A stretch of 64,000 bases of DNA from Flavobacterium fluviale (lineage in GTDB: Bacteria; Bacteroidota; Bacteroidia; Flavobacteriales; Flavobacteriaceae), in NCBI RefSeq assembly GCF_003312915.1, contig NZ_CP030261.1:1798001-1862000 (forward strand), in the 5' to 3' direction. The notes below the pieces were generated by a model. That model saw only the letters and a program-made list of their open reading frames with translations, made no database searches and was not told the DNA's origin. Position numbers and translations under genes: made by a program. Below are positions 7,696 to 17,414 of this stretch, piece by piece. Every line of letters begins with the position of its first letter. The first letter of the stretch is position 1.

Positions 7696-10296
7696 TTAAT
7701 TCTTTTTCTTAAATATACCATTCAGCAAATCGCTTGCCTTTTTAGTAACTTCTTGTGTTTTCTGCTCTTTTTCTGTTTTTGCAGCCTGCGTTGTATCTTT
7801 AGCTTTTGTGTTTTTATTGATTAAATCATTAAGTGCTGAAGTTCCTTTTTGGGTCAATTTCTCTTTCTGCTGATTAACCAATTGTGTAGTTAAACTGTTT
7901 ACGGCAGTTTTCATATCTGTACTTACTTTAGGATTCGAAAAGTTTCCAGTTAAAAAAGCATTAATTGGAATGTTATCCAGTTTTGCAGCATCTGCGGGAG
8001 ATAATTTTGCGATTAAATTATTGGCTTCTGTACCTAAATATTTTGCAGGAACATCAAATTTAATGGTGTAATTCATAGTTTGATCAAAACCGTGAGTTCC
8101 GCCAATAGTAGCTTTAATGTCTTGATATTTAATGTCAAATGGTTTTACATTTACTTTTCCGTTGTCAAAAGTTAACGCCATTTTCAAATCGTTTAAATTC
8201 AGTTTATTCAAATCAAGAAACTTAACATTTGAGCTTAAAGAATTTAAAAGTGTAGAATTTTTGGCATTTACAGTTGTCGATAATAACTGTCCTAATAAAT
8301 CTCCCGAAATTGATTTTAGATCTGGTGTTAATTCTTTTGCATCTAAATTTCCATTTAGTTTGATATTAGAATTTAATTTTCCATTAATGATTCCAGCGAT
8401 TGGAGCAATTTTTTTCATCATCTCCAATTGAGTAAAAGTCTGAGCGATATCTACTTGGTTTAAACCAAGAGTCATGTCAAAAGTTGGCACTTTTTCTTTT
8501 GTAGAAACCGCCCCGTTAAGACCAATTGTTCCTCCAAAAATAGAAGTTTTGAAGTTTTCTAAAGTTGCTTTTTCATCCTTAATAAGTAACTTGCCAGAAA
8601 CATCTTTTAGTTTTAAATTGTCATATAAAACGGTTGCAGCTTGTGCGTTTAAAGTACAATTTAAGAAAGCAGGAATCTTCATTGCTTCGGCTGGTTTTGC
8701 AGAAGTTTTAGTCTCTGTTTTTGCAGGTTCACCAGAAGTCATAAAATCATCCACAGCCAATTGATTTGAGCTCATGTTGAAGTTTCCTCTAAGTTCTTGT
8801 TTTTTAAACATAAAACCGTAGAAATTCTCTAACACTCCGTTGATCGCAATATCGCTTTTTCCAGTTGTCGCATTAAACTGTTTTAAGTTAATTGTACTCG
8901 GATTGAATTCTACCAATGCTGTACTGATGTTCATCGATTTATTATTTTCATCTGTATATTTAAATCCAGATAAACTCATTGTTCCAGCATTTTTTATGTT
9001 TTGATATTGGCTTTTTTCAACAGAAGCCATATCAAAGTTGGTCGTAACATCAGCCTTTAAAATACCAGCCAAAGGTTTCTCCATTTTAATTGGATATGCT
9101 TTCGAAAGGTTCGCCAAATTGATTGTTCCTTTTAAAGCCGCATCAACAATCGGATTTACAGTTATGTTTTTAATATTCGCTTTAGCGTTAAAAACATCCT
9201 GATCAATTCTAAACGAAAGTTTATCTAAGTTTACATAAGTATCATTTAGAATTCCAGTTTCATTAATGATTTTAGTGTCAATTACAATATTCTGAACAGA
9301 TTTTGGAAGGTTTGGATATTGGAATGAAGCATTATTAGAGGCAATTTTGATATTGAATTTCGGAACAGTTGTCTCTGTTAATTCACCTTTTGCAAAACCA
9401 TCAACTGTAAAATCTCCTGTAGTTTTTACGCCGTCTAGACTCGAAGCATAAGCTGAAGGAATTAATCCTAAGAAATTCGTAAATGATGAAGTAGGTGTTT
9501 TAAATTTTAAATCGTAAATCTGTTTGTTTTCAGCCATTTGAATGAATCCGTCAAACTCCAAAGGCAATTGATTGATTAAAGCTTTATTTTCTTTAAAAGC
9601 GTATTTGCTTTTCTCTAAATCAATTCCAAGAACTGCGTCTAAAGTAAGTTTGACATTTTTCATGTAATTCATTTTATCCATGTCCAATGAAACTTTTGCA
9701 GTAGTTTTTGTATCCAAATCTAATTTTGAATTGGTAAAATCTCCAGTTCCTTCATGATTCAAACTATCTATAACCATCTTGATTTTTGAACCTTGATCGA
9801 TATATCTAAAAGTGAAATTTTCGATTTTGTAATTTTGGATTTTTAAAGAAAGCGGTTTACTTTCCTCACTTTTTTTGTCTTCTTTTTTATCTTTTAAGGC
9901 GATGTCAAAGTTTCCAACTCCATCTTTATTAAAAATAATATTTACTAATCCGTTTGTAGAACTAATTCCTTGAATGTTTAATGGTTCTTCTTTTCCTTTG
10001 AAAAGTTCCTTAATACTCATTTTTAAATTCAATTCGCCTAATGAAACTAAAGTATCGCCTTCAAAAGGAGCCTTGTTAATAATCACAAGTTTTTCAATTC
10101 CAACCGTTGCGTTTGGGAAATTTTTGAATAAACTTAAATCGGCATCTTTAAAACTTACTTTGGCGTCAACGCTTTCGTTAATGGCCTCTGCAATTTTGGC
10201 TTTAATTTGATCTTTAAAGAAATACGGAATGGCAAATAATGCAACAACAAATACCACAATGACTATGACACTTATTTTTAAAACTTTCTTTAGCAT
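7696..10296 (-). CDS. AsmA-like envelope protein
   Basis: An 866-residue protein with one N-terminal membrane anchor (LKISVIVIVVFVVALFAIPYFF) followed by a long periplasmic region of repeated beta-strand units, typical of the AsmA / TamB / YhdP superfamily, now viewed as bridge-like lipid carriers between the inner and outer membranes. The region near 30-130 (AINESVDAKVSFKDADLSLFKNFPNATVGIEKL) is the classic AsmA start. The C-terminus is rich in Lys, Thr and Gln and may be disordered. No obvious operon partner; a hairpin separates it from the upstream hydrolase. The lipid role is by analogy only. Confidence 0.85.
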   Translation of the reverse strand: MLKKVLKISVIVIVVFVVALFAIPYFFKDQIKAKIAEAINESVDAKVSFKDADLSLFKNFPNATVGIEKLVIINKAPFEGDTLVSLGELNLKMSIKELFKGKEEPLNIQGISSTNGLVNIIFNKDGVGNFDIALKDKKEDKKSEESKPLSLKIQNYKIENFTFRYIDQGSKIKMVIDSLNHEGTGDFTNSKLDLDTKTTAKVSLDMDKMNYMKNVKLTLDAVLGIDLEKSKYAFKENKALINQLPLEFDGFIQMAENKQIYDLKFKTPTSSFTNFLGLIPSAYASSLDGVKTTGDFTVDGFAKGELTETTVPKFNIKIASNNASFQYPNLPKSVQNIVIDTKIINETGILNDTYVNLDKLSFRIDQDVFNAKANIKNITVNPIVDAALKGTINLANLSKAYPIKMEKPLAGILKADVTTNFDMASVEKSQYQNIKNAGTMSLSGFKYTDENNKSMNISTALVEFNPSTINLKQFNATTGKSDIAINGVLENFYGFMFKKQELRGNFNMSSNQLAVDDFMTSGEPAKTETKTSAKPAEAMKIPAFLNCTLNAQAATVLYDNLKLKDVSGKLLIKDEKATLENFKTSIFGGTIGLNGAVSTKEKVPTFDMTLGLNQVDIAQTFTQLEMMKKIAPIAGIINGKLNSNIKLNGNLDAKELTPDLKSISGDLLGQLLSTTVNAKNSTLLNSLSSNVKFLDLNKLNLNDLKMALTFDNGKVNVKPFDIKYQDIKATIGGTHGFDQTMNYTIKFDVPAKYLGTEANNLIAKLSPADAAKLDNIPINAFLTGNFSNPKVSTDMKTAVNSLTTQLVNQQKEKLTQKGTSALNDLINKNTKAKDTTQAAKTEKEQKTQEVTKKASDLLNGIFKKKN

Positions 10297-10338
10297 ATAA
10301 ATAGATTTGGGGGTTTAACATCTTAAAATCAACTCCTG

Positions 10339-10346
10339 CAAAAATA
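10339..10346 (-). promoter_or_regulatory. -7 element (TATTTTTG) of the AsmA gene
   Basis: TATTTTTG on the minus strand, about 43 bp upstream of the start codon at 10296. No clear -33 TTG at the right spacing. Confidence 0.45.
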
Positions 10347-10414
10347 GTTTTTTTTAGCAGAGCGCGAAGATAAAGTTTTCTTAAATTGTAAGAATTTTAC
10401 GTTATTTGTTAAAT

Positions 10415-10451
10415 AAAAAAAATCCGTTTGATATTATTTCAAACGGATTTT
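10415..10451 (-). terminator. Intrinsic terminator of the sppA - hydrolase operon
   Basis: A 13-bp perfect stem (AAAATCCGTTTGA with TCAAACGGATTTT) with a 7-nt loop, followed on the minus strand by a T-run. It lies 18 bp after the hydrolase stop codon. Confidence 0.85.
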
Positions 10452-10468
10452 AAGTATTCTTTATTTTA

Positions 10469-11419
10469 TTATTTCTGAATAAATGAAACAATCTTATTTA
10501 CTAATGTCTCTGATAGAGGAAGAGTTTCATTATTGTAACTCGCTAAATTGGCATCTTTATCGCCGTCAATGATCTTTAGAACATGATTCATTTTATCAAT
10601 GATAACTAATTCGGCACTTTTATTGGCTTCCGATAAATTTTCGGCATCCTTAACAGTAATTTGGATATCATTGTTTCCCTGAAGGATCAAGACAGGAATA
10701 GTGAGTTTTTTTATTTCAGTCTGCGGATTGTATTTAAACCATGAAATTAGATAAGGCTGGATACTTGGTCTGAAAAGTCTAACCAGCATGGGGTCAACTT
10801 TTTTTACCGTAAATCCGTTTTTTAAACTGTCGATTATTGGAAAAGTCATATCGTTAAGCTGTTTCATAGATGTTGCGTCAATCTGCGCTTTGATGATTTT
10901 ATCTGCAGAATCTCCCGGACCTGCAATCGAAACAAATTTATCTGCTTTTACTCCTGCAATCATTCCTATTAGAGAACCTTCGCTGTGTCCAATTACAATT
11001 ACTTTGGAAAAGCGTTTATCTTGTCTTAAAAAATTAATCCAGCTTTTTGCATCCTGTATGTAATTTTCAAATACTAAACTGCTTTCAGATTCACCTCCGG
11101 CAGCTTTGCTTTCGCCTATCCCTCTTTTGTCAAATCGTAAAGATGCAATTCCGTTTTTTGCTAAAGCTTCTGCCAGCATTTTCAGCGAATTGTTTTTCAT
11201 CATTGCATTGTTCCCATTTCTATCTGTTGGCCCAGAGCCGGCGATGATTAATGCAACAGGACACTTTTTTGTAAGATCGGGAGTTGTCAGCGTACCGAAT
11301 ATCTGGTCGGTATTTATTTTTAAAATTGCAGGAGTTTCTTTAAAAGTAATTTCCCTTCTGTTCTGCGCATTTAAAACGCTCCAAAACAAAACCGTTAAAA
11401 AAAGGATTATCTTATTCAT
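10469..11419 (-). CDS. Exported alpha/beta hydrolase (serine aminopeptidase-like)
   Basis: A 316-residue protein with an N-terminal signal peptide (MNKIILFLTVLFWSVLNAQN), so probably periplasmic. The hydrolase fold shows the oxyanion-loop region LIIAGSGPTDRNGNN, the nucleophile elbow VIGHSEGSLIG (GxSxG serine), the acid-strand region VLILQGNNDIQI and a candidate catalytic His in KMNHVLK. The physiological ester or peptide substrate is unknown. Its ATG is one base after the sppA stop, so it is almost certainly translationally coupled to sppA; a shared envelope housekeeping role is possible but inferred. Confidence 0.87.
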   Translation of the reverse strand: MNKIILFLTVLFWSVLNAQNRREITFKETPAILKINTDQIFGTLTTPDLTKKCPVALIIAGSGPTDRNGNNAMMKNNSLKMLAEALAKNGIASLRFDKRGIGESKAAGGESESSLVFENYIQDAKSWINFLRQDKRFSKVIVIGHSEGSLIGMIAGVKADKFVSIAGPGDSADKIIKAQIDATSMKQLNDMTFPIIDSLKNGFTVKKVDPMLVRLFRPSIQPYLISWFKYNPQTEIKKLTIPVLILQGNNDIQITVKDAENLSEANKSAELVIIDKMNHVLKIIDGDKDANLASYNNETLPLSETLVNKIVSFIQK

Positions 11420-11420
11420 T

Positions 11421-13178
11421 TTAGTAAATATTGATTCCGTATGGCATTATTGCTTGTATTCCTTTTTGTTTTTGGAATTTCTTTACCTGTTCGATAAGAA
11501 GATAATTTTCCTCTCCAATTTCTTCTTTAATAAAAGCTTCTTTTGATTTTGCAAAAGGCAGGTTGGAAAGTAAATCATTAAAAGATTTTTCGTATTCAGG
11601 GTAATTCTGAGTGCTGTATTTTTTTATTTTAGCAATTTTGGCAGCCTCTGCAATAGCAGCATTCAATCCGCCAATTTTATCTACTAAACCTAATTTTAGA
11701 GCTTCAGTCCCTGACCAAACGCGGCCTTGTGCAATAGCATCAACTTGTGCGAAACTCATTTTACGACCTTCTGCAACATGAGTTACAAAAGTGTTGTAGA
11801 TTTTTTCAACTCCTTCTAATGTAAAAGCTTTGAATTTTTCATCAACTGGTACAAACGGACTGTAATTAGCTGAGTTTTCATGGGTTTTTACCTGCTCAGA
11901 ATTAATGCCTAATTTGTTGGCAAGAGGAGTGAAGTTTGGCAATACTCCGAAAACACCAATAGATCCGGTAATAGTATTATTTTCTGCAAAAATTTTATTG
12001 GCGTTGCAGGCAATATAATAACCGCCTGAAGCAGCATAATTCCCCATCGAAACTACCACAGGTTTTACTTTTTTAGTAATTTCAATTTCTCTCCAGATTA
12101 AATCAGAAGTAAGTGCACTTCCTCCTGGACTGTCAATTCTGAGAACGATTGCTTTTACATCGTCATTTTTTCTTGCTTCCTGCAAAGAGCGGCGCATTGA
12201 ACCTTCTCCGATAGTATTTACATCGCCTTCTCCGCTTCCAATTTCGCCTTGAGCGTAAATAATTGCAATTTGATCGGTCGCAGTATTGGCAAGAGCAGTT
12301 GTAACATTATTTTGGGTATAATCTAAAATCGAGATTTTATTGTAATCTTCATCTTTGTCTACTTTCAATGCTTTTCTGATCGCATCGTGATACACATCTT
12401 CATAAGCAATAATATCGACTAAGTGCTGTTGTTTTGCCATTTCAGGAGTTCTTGCTAAAAGGCCGTTTGCGATTTCGTTTAATTTTGGCAGCGGAATATT
12501 TCTGCTTTTTGAAATATCGCTGGAAACTGTTGTCCAGATTGAGTTTAAAAGCGCAGTGATCTGTTCTCTGTTGGCATCACTCATACTGTTTTGTAAAAAA
12601 GGCTCAACGGCGCTTTTGTATTTTCCATGACGGATTACTTCCATATGTATTCCCGATTTCTCTTGAAAATCTTTGAAAAACATTACTTCAGAAGACAAAC
12701 CTTTAAAATCTAAATCGCCAACTGGATTTATATAAATTGTATTGGCTACAGACGTTAAATAATATTCTTTCTGCGAATAACTATTTGCATAAGCCCAAAC
12801 AAATTTTCCTGATTTTTTAAAACTTTCCAGCGCATTTCTCAAATCTTTGTATTGTGCAAGACCCAGCGAAGATTCGTCATTTAAAATAGAAATTCCTTTA
12901 ATATTATCATCTGTTTTTGCCGCTTCAATTGCATTAATAACATCGGTTAAACCAATGCTTTTTTTATCTGAAAAAGCGGTTACCCACGGATCTTTATATT
13001 TCCCCGCATAATCATCTTTGATTTCCTTTAAATTAAATTCGATAACCGAATCAGATTTCACCGAAACCTTGTCATCTCCGCCAAAAAGGGCTGCAAGAAA
13101 AACAGCTCCAAAAAAGAAAAGCATAATAAATACAAAAATACCAATCACTGTGGCAAGTACATTTCCTAAAAACTTCAT
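11421..13178 (-). CDS. sppA: Signal peptide peptidase SppA (67K type)
   Basis: A 585-residue membrane-bound serine protease that degrades signal peptides left after secretion. The N-terminus is a single transmembrane segment (VLATVIGIFVFIMLFFFGAVFLAALF). The tandem duplication of the long SppA form is present: an N-terminal half with the catalytic-lysine region (EVIRHGKYKSAVEPF) and a C-terminal half with IDSPGGSALTSDLIW and the nucleophile motif NYAASGGYYIACNA. The length matches the 67K class. It is first in an operon with the alpha/beta hydrolase and divergent from the folK fusion. Confidence 0.93.
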   Translation of the reverse strand: MKFLGNVLATVIGIFVFIMLFFFGAVFLAALFGGDDKVSVKSDSVIEFNLKEIKDDYAGKYKDPWVTAFSDKKSIGLTDVINAIEAAKTDDNIKGISILNDESSLGLAQYKDLRNALESFKKSGKFVWAYANSYSQKEYYLTSVANTIYINPVGDLDFKGLSSEVMFFKDFQEKSGIHMEVIRHGKYKSAVEPFLQNSMSDANREQITALLNSIWTTVSSDISKSRNIPLPKLNEIANGLLARTPEMAKQQHLVDIIAYEDVYHDAIRKALKVDKDEDYNKISILDYTQNNVTTALANTATDQIAIIYAQGEIGSGEGDVNTIGEGSMRRSLQEARKNDDVKAIVLRIDSPGGSALTSDLIWREIEITKKVKPVVVSMGNYAASGGYYIACNANKIFAENNTITGSIGVFGVLPNFTPLANKLGINSEQVKTHENSANYSPFVPVDEKFKAFTLEGVEKIYNTFVTHVAEGRKMSFAQVDAIAQGRVWSGTEALKLGLVDKIGGLNAAIAEAAKIAKIKKYSTQNYPEYEKSFNDLLSNLPFAKSKEAFIKEEIGEENYLLIEQVKKFQKQKGIQAIMPYGINIY

Positions 13179-13316
13179 ATGTATATTTTTTTAATAAGTA
13201 TCGAAAAAGGGCAAATTGTTACAAATTAGACATCTAAAATTAGCATAATTTATAAGACGTCGTTTCACAAATATATTGGTTAATTCTAAAATAGTTTTAG
13301 TTAATTTGCATTAATT

Positions 13317-14450
13317 ATGAAATTACAGCATCAAGTCGTTTTATCGATAGGCAGCAACCAAGGCAACAGACTAGAAAACATCCAAAAATGTATTGATTTA
13401 ATCCATCAAAAAGTTGGCACTGTCATTCAGGTTTCAAAACTTTACGAAACTCCTGCATGGGGTTTTGAGAGTGATGCATTTTATAATTGTGCACTTCTTC
13501 TGCATACCAATTCTTCTGCTCAAAAAATACTCAGCCATGTGCTGAAAATTGAAAAAGAACTGGGTAGAATTCGCTCGAACCAAGAAGGTTATCAATCCAG
13601 AATTATTGACGTTGATCTGATTGTTTTTGATAATGAAATTATTGATTCAGAGAAACTTAAAATTCCGCATCCATTGATGCAGAATAGAAATTTTGTTTTA
13701 CTTCCAATGCAGGATTTAAAACTAAATTGGAAACATCCTATTTTGCAGAAAACCATAACGGAGCTAATTGCAGTTACTCCAGACGACAGTGTTTGTACTG
13801 TTGTTCAGGATTTGGAAAACCCGCTTGATGATATTTCTTTAAATCAATTTAATTATATTTCTTTTGAAGGGAACATTGGGGCAGGAAAAACTACTTTGGC
13901 ACATAAAATTGCAGAAGATTTTAATGCAAAAACGGTTTTAGAAAGATTTGCTGATAATCCCTTTCTTCCGAAGTTTTACAAAGATCAAAATAGATATGCT
14001 TTTCCTTTAGAAATGTCATTTTTAGCCGATCGCTATCAGCAGTTATCAGATGATTTGGCACAATTTGATTTGTTTAAAGATTTTATTGTAGCCGATTATC
14101 ATATTTTTAAATCGCTGATATTTGCTAAAATTACGCTTGCTGAAGATGAATATCGTTTGTATCGAAACTTGTTCGATATCATTTACAAAGAAATGCCAAA
14201 ACCAGATCTGTACGTTTATTTATATCAGAACACAGAGCGTCTGCTCCAGAATATCAAAAAACGCGGTCGTAACTACGAACAGAATATTGAAGGATCTTAT
14301 TTAGAAAAAATCAACAACGGATACTTAGAATATATAAAATCGCAAACCGATTTGAATGTTCTGATCATTGACGTTTCAGATCGCGATTTTGTAAAGAAAC
14401 ACGAAGACTACATTTTTATCTTAAATGAAATCAAGAAGAAGCTACGCTAA
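13317..14450 (+). CDS. folK: Fused HPPK (FolK) and deoxynucleoside kinase
   Basis: A 377-residue two-domain protein. Residues 1-160 are 6-hydroxymethyl-7,8-dihydropterin pyrophosphokinase of folate synthesis: start LSIGSNQGNRLENI, and the catalytic RIIDVDLIVF at 95-104 with the Mg-binding aspartates. Residues about 178-377 are a deoxynucleoside kinase: Walker A GNIGAGKT at 185-192, an ERF-type motif (VLERFADNPFL), a DRYQ segment and the lid RGRNYEQ. Both halves look complete, so this is a genuine fusion and not a misassembly. It links folate and deoxynucleotide supply, both of which feed thymidylate synthesis. Similar fusions occur in other flavobacteria as far as I recall. Confidence 0.9.
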   Translation: MKLQHQVVLSIGSNQGNRLENIQKCIDLIHQKVGTVIQVSKLYETPAWGFESDAFYNCALLLHTNSSAQKILSHVLKIEKELGRIRSNQEGYQSRIIDVDLIVFDNEIIDSEKLKIPHPLMQNRNFVLLPMQDLKLNWKHPILQKTITELIAVTPDDSVCTVVQDLENPLDDISLNQFNYISFEGNIGAGKTTLAHKIAEDFNAKTVLERFADNPFLPKFYKDQNRYAFPLEMSFLADRYQQLSDDLAQFDLFKDFIVADYHIFKSLIFAKITLAEDEYRLYRNLFDIIYKEMPKPDLYVYLYQNTERLLQNIKKRGRNYEQNIEGSYLEKINNGYLEYIKSQTDLNVLIIDVSDRDFVKKHEDYIFILNEIKKKLR

Positions 14451-14570
14451 TGTTCCAATTAGGTAATTAGAGAATTAGTCAATTAGATAATTCCTTTTGT
14501 GCTTTAAATTATCTAATCACCTAAATGGCACATTTTCTAATTCTGAAATTGACACATTATCTAATTAAAA
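14451..14570. repeat. AT-rich TCTAATT / CACATT intergenic repeat
   Basis: Between the folK fusion and the T9SS gene the words TAATTAGATAATT, AATTATCTAAT, GGCACATTTTCTAATT and GACACATTATCTAATT recur in direct and inverted orientation. It is a short degenerate repeat cluster of a type common between flavobacterial genes. It has no coding content and could fold as a weak terminator between the convergent genes. Confidence 0.5.
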
Positions 14571-16760
14571 CTATCTTTTCAAAGTAAAATGACCTCTTAA
14601 AACAGGCATTGTTTCGTCAATTTTTAGAGCATACCAATAATCAGAAGCGGGAAGAGGGATTTGGTTTAAATTACCATCCCAGCCCATTTTTGATCTGCTT
14701 AATTGAGCAACTAATTTTCCGTATCTATCAAAAATAGTAACTTCTGCCTGCGGATAATTTTCCATGCCTGTAACTTCCCAAACATCATTAAAAGTATCAT
14801 TATTGGGAGTGAAAAATGGAGGAAAAACAAGAACTACAAATTGTTTTGTAACTTGTCCGCATCCACTTTTTTCTCGCGCATATGCCGTTTGAAGTCCAGC
14901 AGGAACATCATAGAAAATAAAAGAATCCTGAAAGTTGATTCCGTCTACAGAGTATTCAAAATAATCTTCAGCTTTAATGAGATAGATAATAGCCCTTGTT
15001 CCTTCGACATCTATACGATCAATTTGTGGAATTTTGCTCTCTTCAACTAGTATAGTTTTTCTACTGGTACAATTTTCAGGAGCTGGACTTGTAACATCTA
15101 CAGTATAAGTTCCACCTAGATTAACAGTTGTAGTTTGAGTTGCTGCTCCATTTGACCATTGATAATTCATTCCAGAAATCCCTGCGTCTAATGTTATAGT
15201 TTGAAGCTGGCACAAAGTTAAAGTTTCATTAGTTACTGCAGGAGGTGTATAAATTACAATGTCTACAGGAATTCGAGTCGAATTAATACATCCGTTATTA
15301 GAAGATTCTGCATAATAAGTCGTGTTGGAAGAAATTACGGGAGTTACAAAATTATTTCCCGAAAAAATACTATTTCCTCCTGTAGAAGCTGTAAACCAGT
15401 TGATTATTCCAATATTTGAACTTGCTTTAATAGTTACAGATCCAGGTCCGCAATTTGAATATGTGTTTTGTTCTGCAATTGGCGATGCTGGTGTTGCATT
15501 TACTGTGGCGGTTACAGATTTTCTATTCGATTCGCAGCCCGCATCAACATAATAAGTGGTACTTGTGCTTATCGATGGAGTTGTGTAAGAAGTTCCAGTC
15601 CCTAATAAATTTCCTCCCGTAGCGGCATCATACCATCCAATAGTCGCTCCAATTGATGCTGTTGCAGTAAATGTAAAAGTTCCCGAATCACAAACTGGAC
15701 TCGGATTTGCTGACGGAGTTGCAACTAGAATCGTAATTTTTGTACTTGCTGCAATTTCCAATGGAGCTTCGCCAGGCATTCCGCCATATTCTACAACATA
15801 TCCTTTCGGCTGATAATTACCATTTGTATCTCCAGTATTGGATAAATCGTTCCAAGAGCCTCTTATTCCAACGCCTGGCTCTGTAATATGGGCGTAATCT
15901 TCATCTCCCAGCTGATTCGGTTCGCTGGTATTCCAAAAAGCAAAATTTGGCGTTGAGCCGTTTGCGTTTCCATTCCAAAAAATAGTTCCGGTTTCGGGGC
16001 CGGTAACCCATTTCCAGACGCCTTCCGTTTCAGCGTCGCTTCCACCAATCCATCCGGTTCCAGTAGCTTGCTCGCCTATTAATTTAGCCTCATCGGCAGA
16101 TAAAACTGTAGCTAAATATCCTTGCAGGCCATAGTAAGTACTAGCAGCTGCTAAATCTCTTGCATTTGTCCATGTAACGCCAATATTTGGAGTAAATAAA
16201 TAGTAATGTCCTGTAGAAGGAAGGTAATTAGCCTGTCCAATCGTAATAGAAAAAGTTCTTGTTCCAGAGGCTGTTGCAGAGGAATTGGTGAATACAACAT
16301 CTTTTACTGCGGCAACAAAATCAGCATACGAAATTACAGTTGCCGCGGTTAATCCCGCTAATTTTAATTTTCCTGAAACTGCATCCCAGCTGGTTATAAT
16401 ATTTGAATGTAAAGCCGGATTTGTTAATTCTAAGCGATCAAGTCCGCTTGAATATCCTGATGAAATCTGAATATAAAGTTCCTGTGTCCCGTTTTCTGAT
16501 GGATCATGGGTGATAGTGAAATCAGTAACAATATTAATTGTGGTTTGCGGACAGTATAATTGATCTCCTTGCGCTGTAAGTTTTGGAGGATCAATTACGA
16601 AATTATCTTTTTTATTCTTTTTTGTTTTTGGGTTTATATGGTCTTTTGAAGTAAATTTATTGTTTTTGTTAAAAGTTTTTATATTTTCATTTGCAATGGA
16701 AAAATTAAAACTTAAAACGGAAAATAAAAGAATAAAGTTTGATAAATTAATATTTTTCAT
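14571..16760 (-). CDS. Secreted C-type lectin-like protein with T9SS type B sorting domain
   Basis: A 729-residue exported protein. A signal peptide (about 1-23) leads into a beta-rich region (70-180), then a C-type lectin-like domain (about 184-327) containing EPN at 280-282 and WND at 303-305, the Ca-dependent mannose-type site pair. Two Ig-like repeats follow with the CDSGTFTFTATA / IGWYDAATGGNLLG pattern seen in flavobacterial adhesins, then another Ig-like segment. The last ~85 residues (FFTPNNDTFNDVWEVTG ... GHFTLKR) are the gliding-associated type B C-terminal signal for type IX secretion. Likely a surface or released glycan-binding protein; the ligand is inferred from EPN only. Confidence 0.88.
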   Translation of the reverse strand: MKNINLSNFILLFSVLSFNFSIANENIKTFNKNNKFTSKDHINPKTKKNKKDNFVIDPPKLTAQGDQLYCPQTTINIVTDFTITHDPSENGTQELYIQISSGYSSGLDRLELTNPALHSNIITSWDAVSGKLKLAGLTAATVISYADFVAAVKDVVFTNSSATASGTRTFSITIGQANYLPSTGHYYLFTPNIGVTWTNARDLAAASTYYGLQGYLATVLSADEAKLIGEQATGTGWIGGSDAETEGVWKWVTGPETGTIFWNGNANGSTPNFAFWNTSEPNQLGDEDYAHITEPGVGIRGSWNDLSNTGDTNGNYQPKGYVVEYGGMPGEAPLEIAASTKITILVATPSANPSPVCDSGTFTFTATASIGATIGWYDAATGGNLLGTGTSYTTPSISTSTTYYVDAGCESNRKSVTATVNATPASPIAEQNTYSNCGPGSVTIKASSNIGIINWFTASTGGNSIFSGNNFVTPVISSNTTYYAESSNNGCINSTRIPVDIVIYTPPAVTNETLTLCQLQTITLDAGISGMNYQWSNGAATQTTTVNLGGTYTVDVTSPAPENCTSRKTILVEESKIPQIDRIDVEGTRAIIYLIKAEDYFEYSVDGINFQDSFIFYDVPAGLQTAYAREKSGCGQVTKQFVVLVFPPFFTPNNDTFNDVWEVTGMENYPQAEVTIFDRYGKLVAQLSRSKMGWDGNLNQIPLPASDYWYALKIDETMPVLRGHFTLKR

Positions 16761-16802
16761 TTGCTAAAAATATCAATTTATTAATAACAAAAAAAATAAT
16801 TT

Positions 16803-17339
16803 CTATTTAGGCCAATTTATTTTTTGAAACAAATCCCAAACTACAATTCCAGCGCTAACTGCTATATTAAGAGAGTGTTTGGTTCCAAGCTGAGGAATTT
16901 CAATACATCCGTCGCATATTGCAACAGCCTCTTGAGCAACACCATAGACTTCGTTACCAAAAACGAGTGCATATTTTTGATCTTTTTCAATTGTAAAATC
17001 TTGAAGAAAAATCGCACTTTCAACTTGTTCAATGGCCATTGTCAGCACATTTTCTTTCTTTAAATTTTCAATAACTTCAAGAACATTTTCGTGATGTTCC
17101 CAAGCTACAGTTTCGGTTGCGCCAAGTGCAGTTTTATGAATTTCTTTATTTGGAGGAGTGGCAGTAATACCGCACAGAATAATCTTCTCAATCAAAAACG
17201 CATCAGCAGTTCTAAAAACAGAACCAATATTGTGAAGGCTTCGGATATCATCTAAAACTAATATTAAAGGTGTTTTTTCAGATTTCTTAAAATCTTCAAT
17301 AGATTTACGGTCTAGTTCGCTGTTTTCGAGTTTTCTCAT
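16803..17339 (-). CDS. SpoU/TrmH-family RNA 2'-O-methyltransferase
   Basis: A 178-residue SPOUT methyltransferase without the N-terminal substrate-binding extension of longer SpoU members. The three motifs are visible: motif 1 LDDIRSLHNIGSVFRTADAF, motif 2 ALVFGNEVYGVAQEAV and motif 3 IEIPQLGTKHSLNIAVSAGI, which form the trefoil knot that binds S-adenosylmethionine. The target, probably a tRNA or rRNA ribose, cannot be told from sequence; TrmL- or TrmH-like activity are both possible. It is 42 bp upstream of the T9SS gene and may be co-transcribed with it. Confidence 0.88.
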   Translation of the reverse strand: MRKLENSELDRKSIEDFKKSEKTPLILVLDDIRSLHNIGSVFRTADAFLIEKIILCGITATPPNKEIHKTALGATETVAWEHHENVLEVIENLKKENVLTMAIEQVESAIFLQDFTIEKDQKYALVFGNEVYGVAQEAVAICDGCIEIPQLGTKHSLNIAVSAGIVVWDLFQKINWPK

Positions 17340-17359
17340 TAGTGTTGAATTGTAGTCAT

Positions 17360-17394
17360 AAAAAAAGCTTCCAAAGATAAGGAAGCTTTTTCGA
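17360..17394 (-). terminator. Terminator of the DUF1573 gene
   Basis: A 10-bp stem AAAAGCTTCC with GGAAGCTTTT around an 8-nt loop, followed by a T-run on the minus strand. It lies about 20 bp downstream of the DUF1573 stop codon. Confidence 0.8.
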
Positions 17395-17414
17395 TTATTT
17401 GTATGTTTTTCAGA

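Noticed and set aside
11106..11546. 146-residue plus-strand frame across the hydrolase and sppA genes
   Set aside because: It is antisense to two clear genes, low in complexity and without family features.
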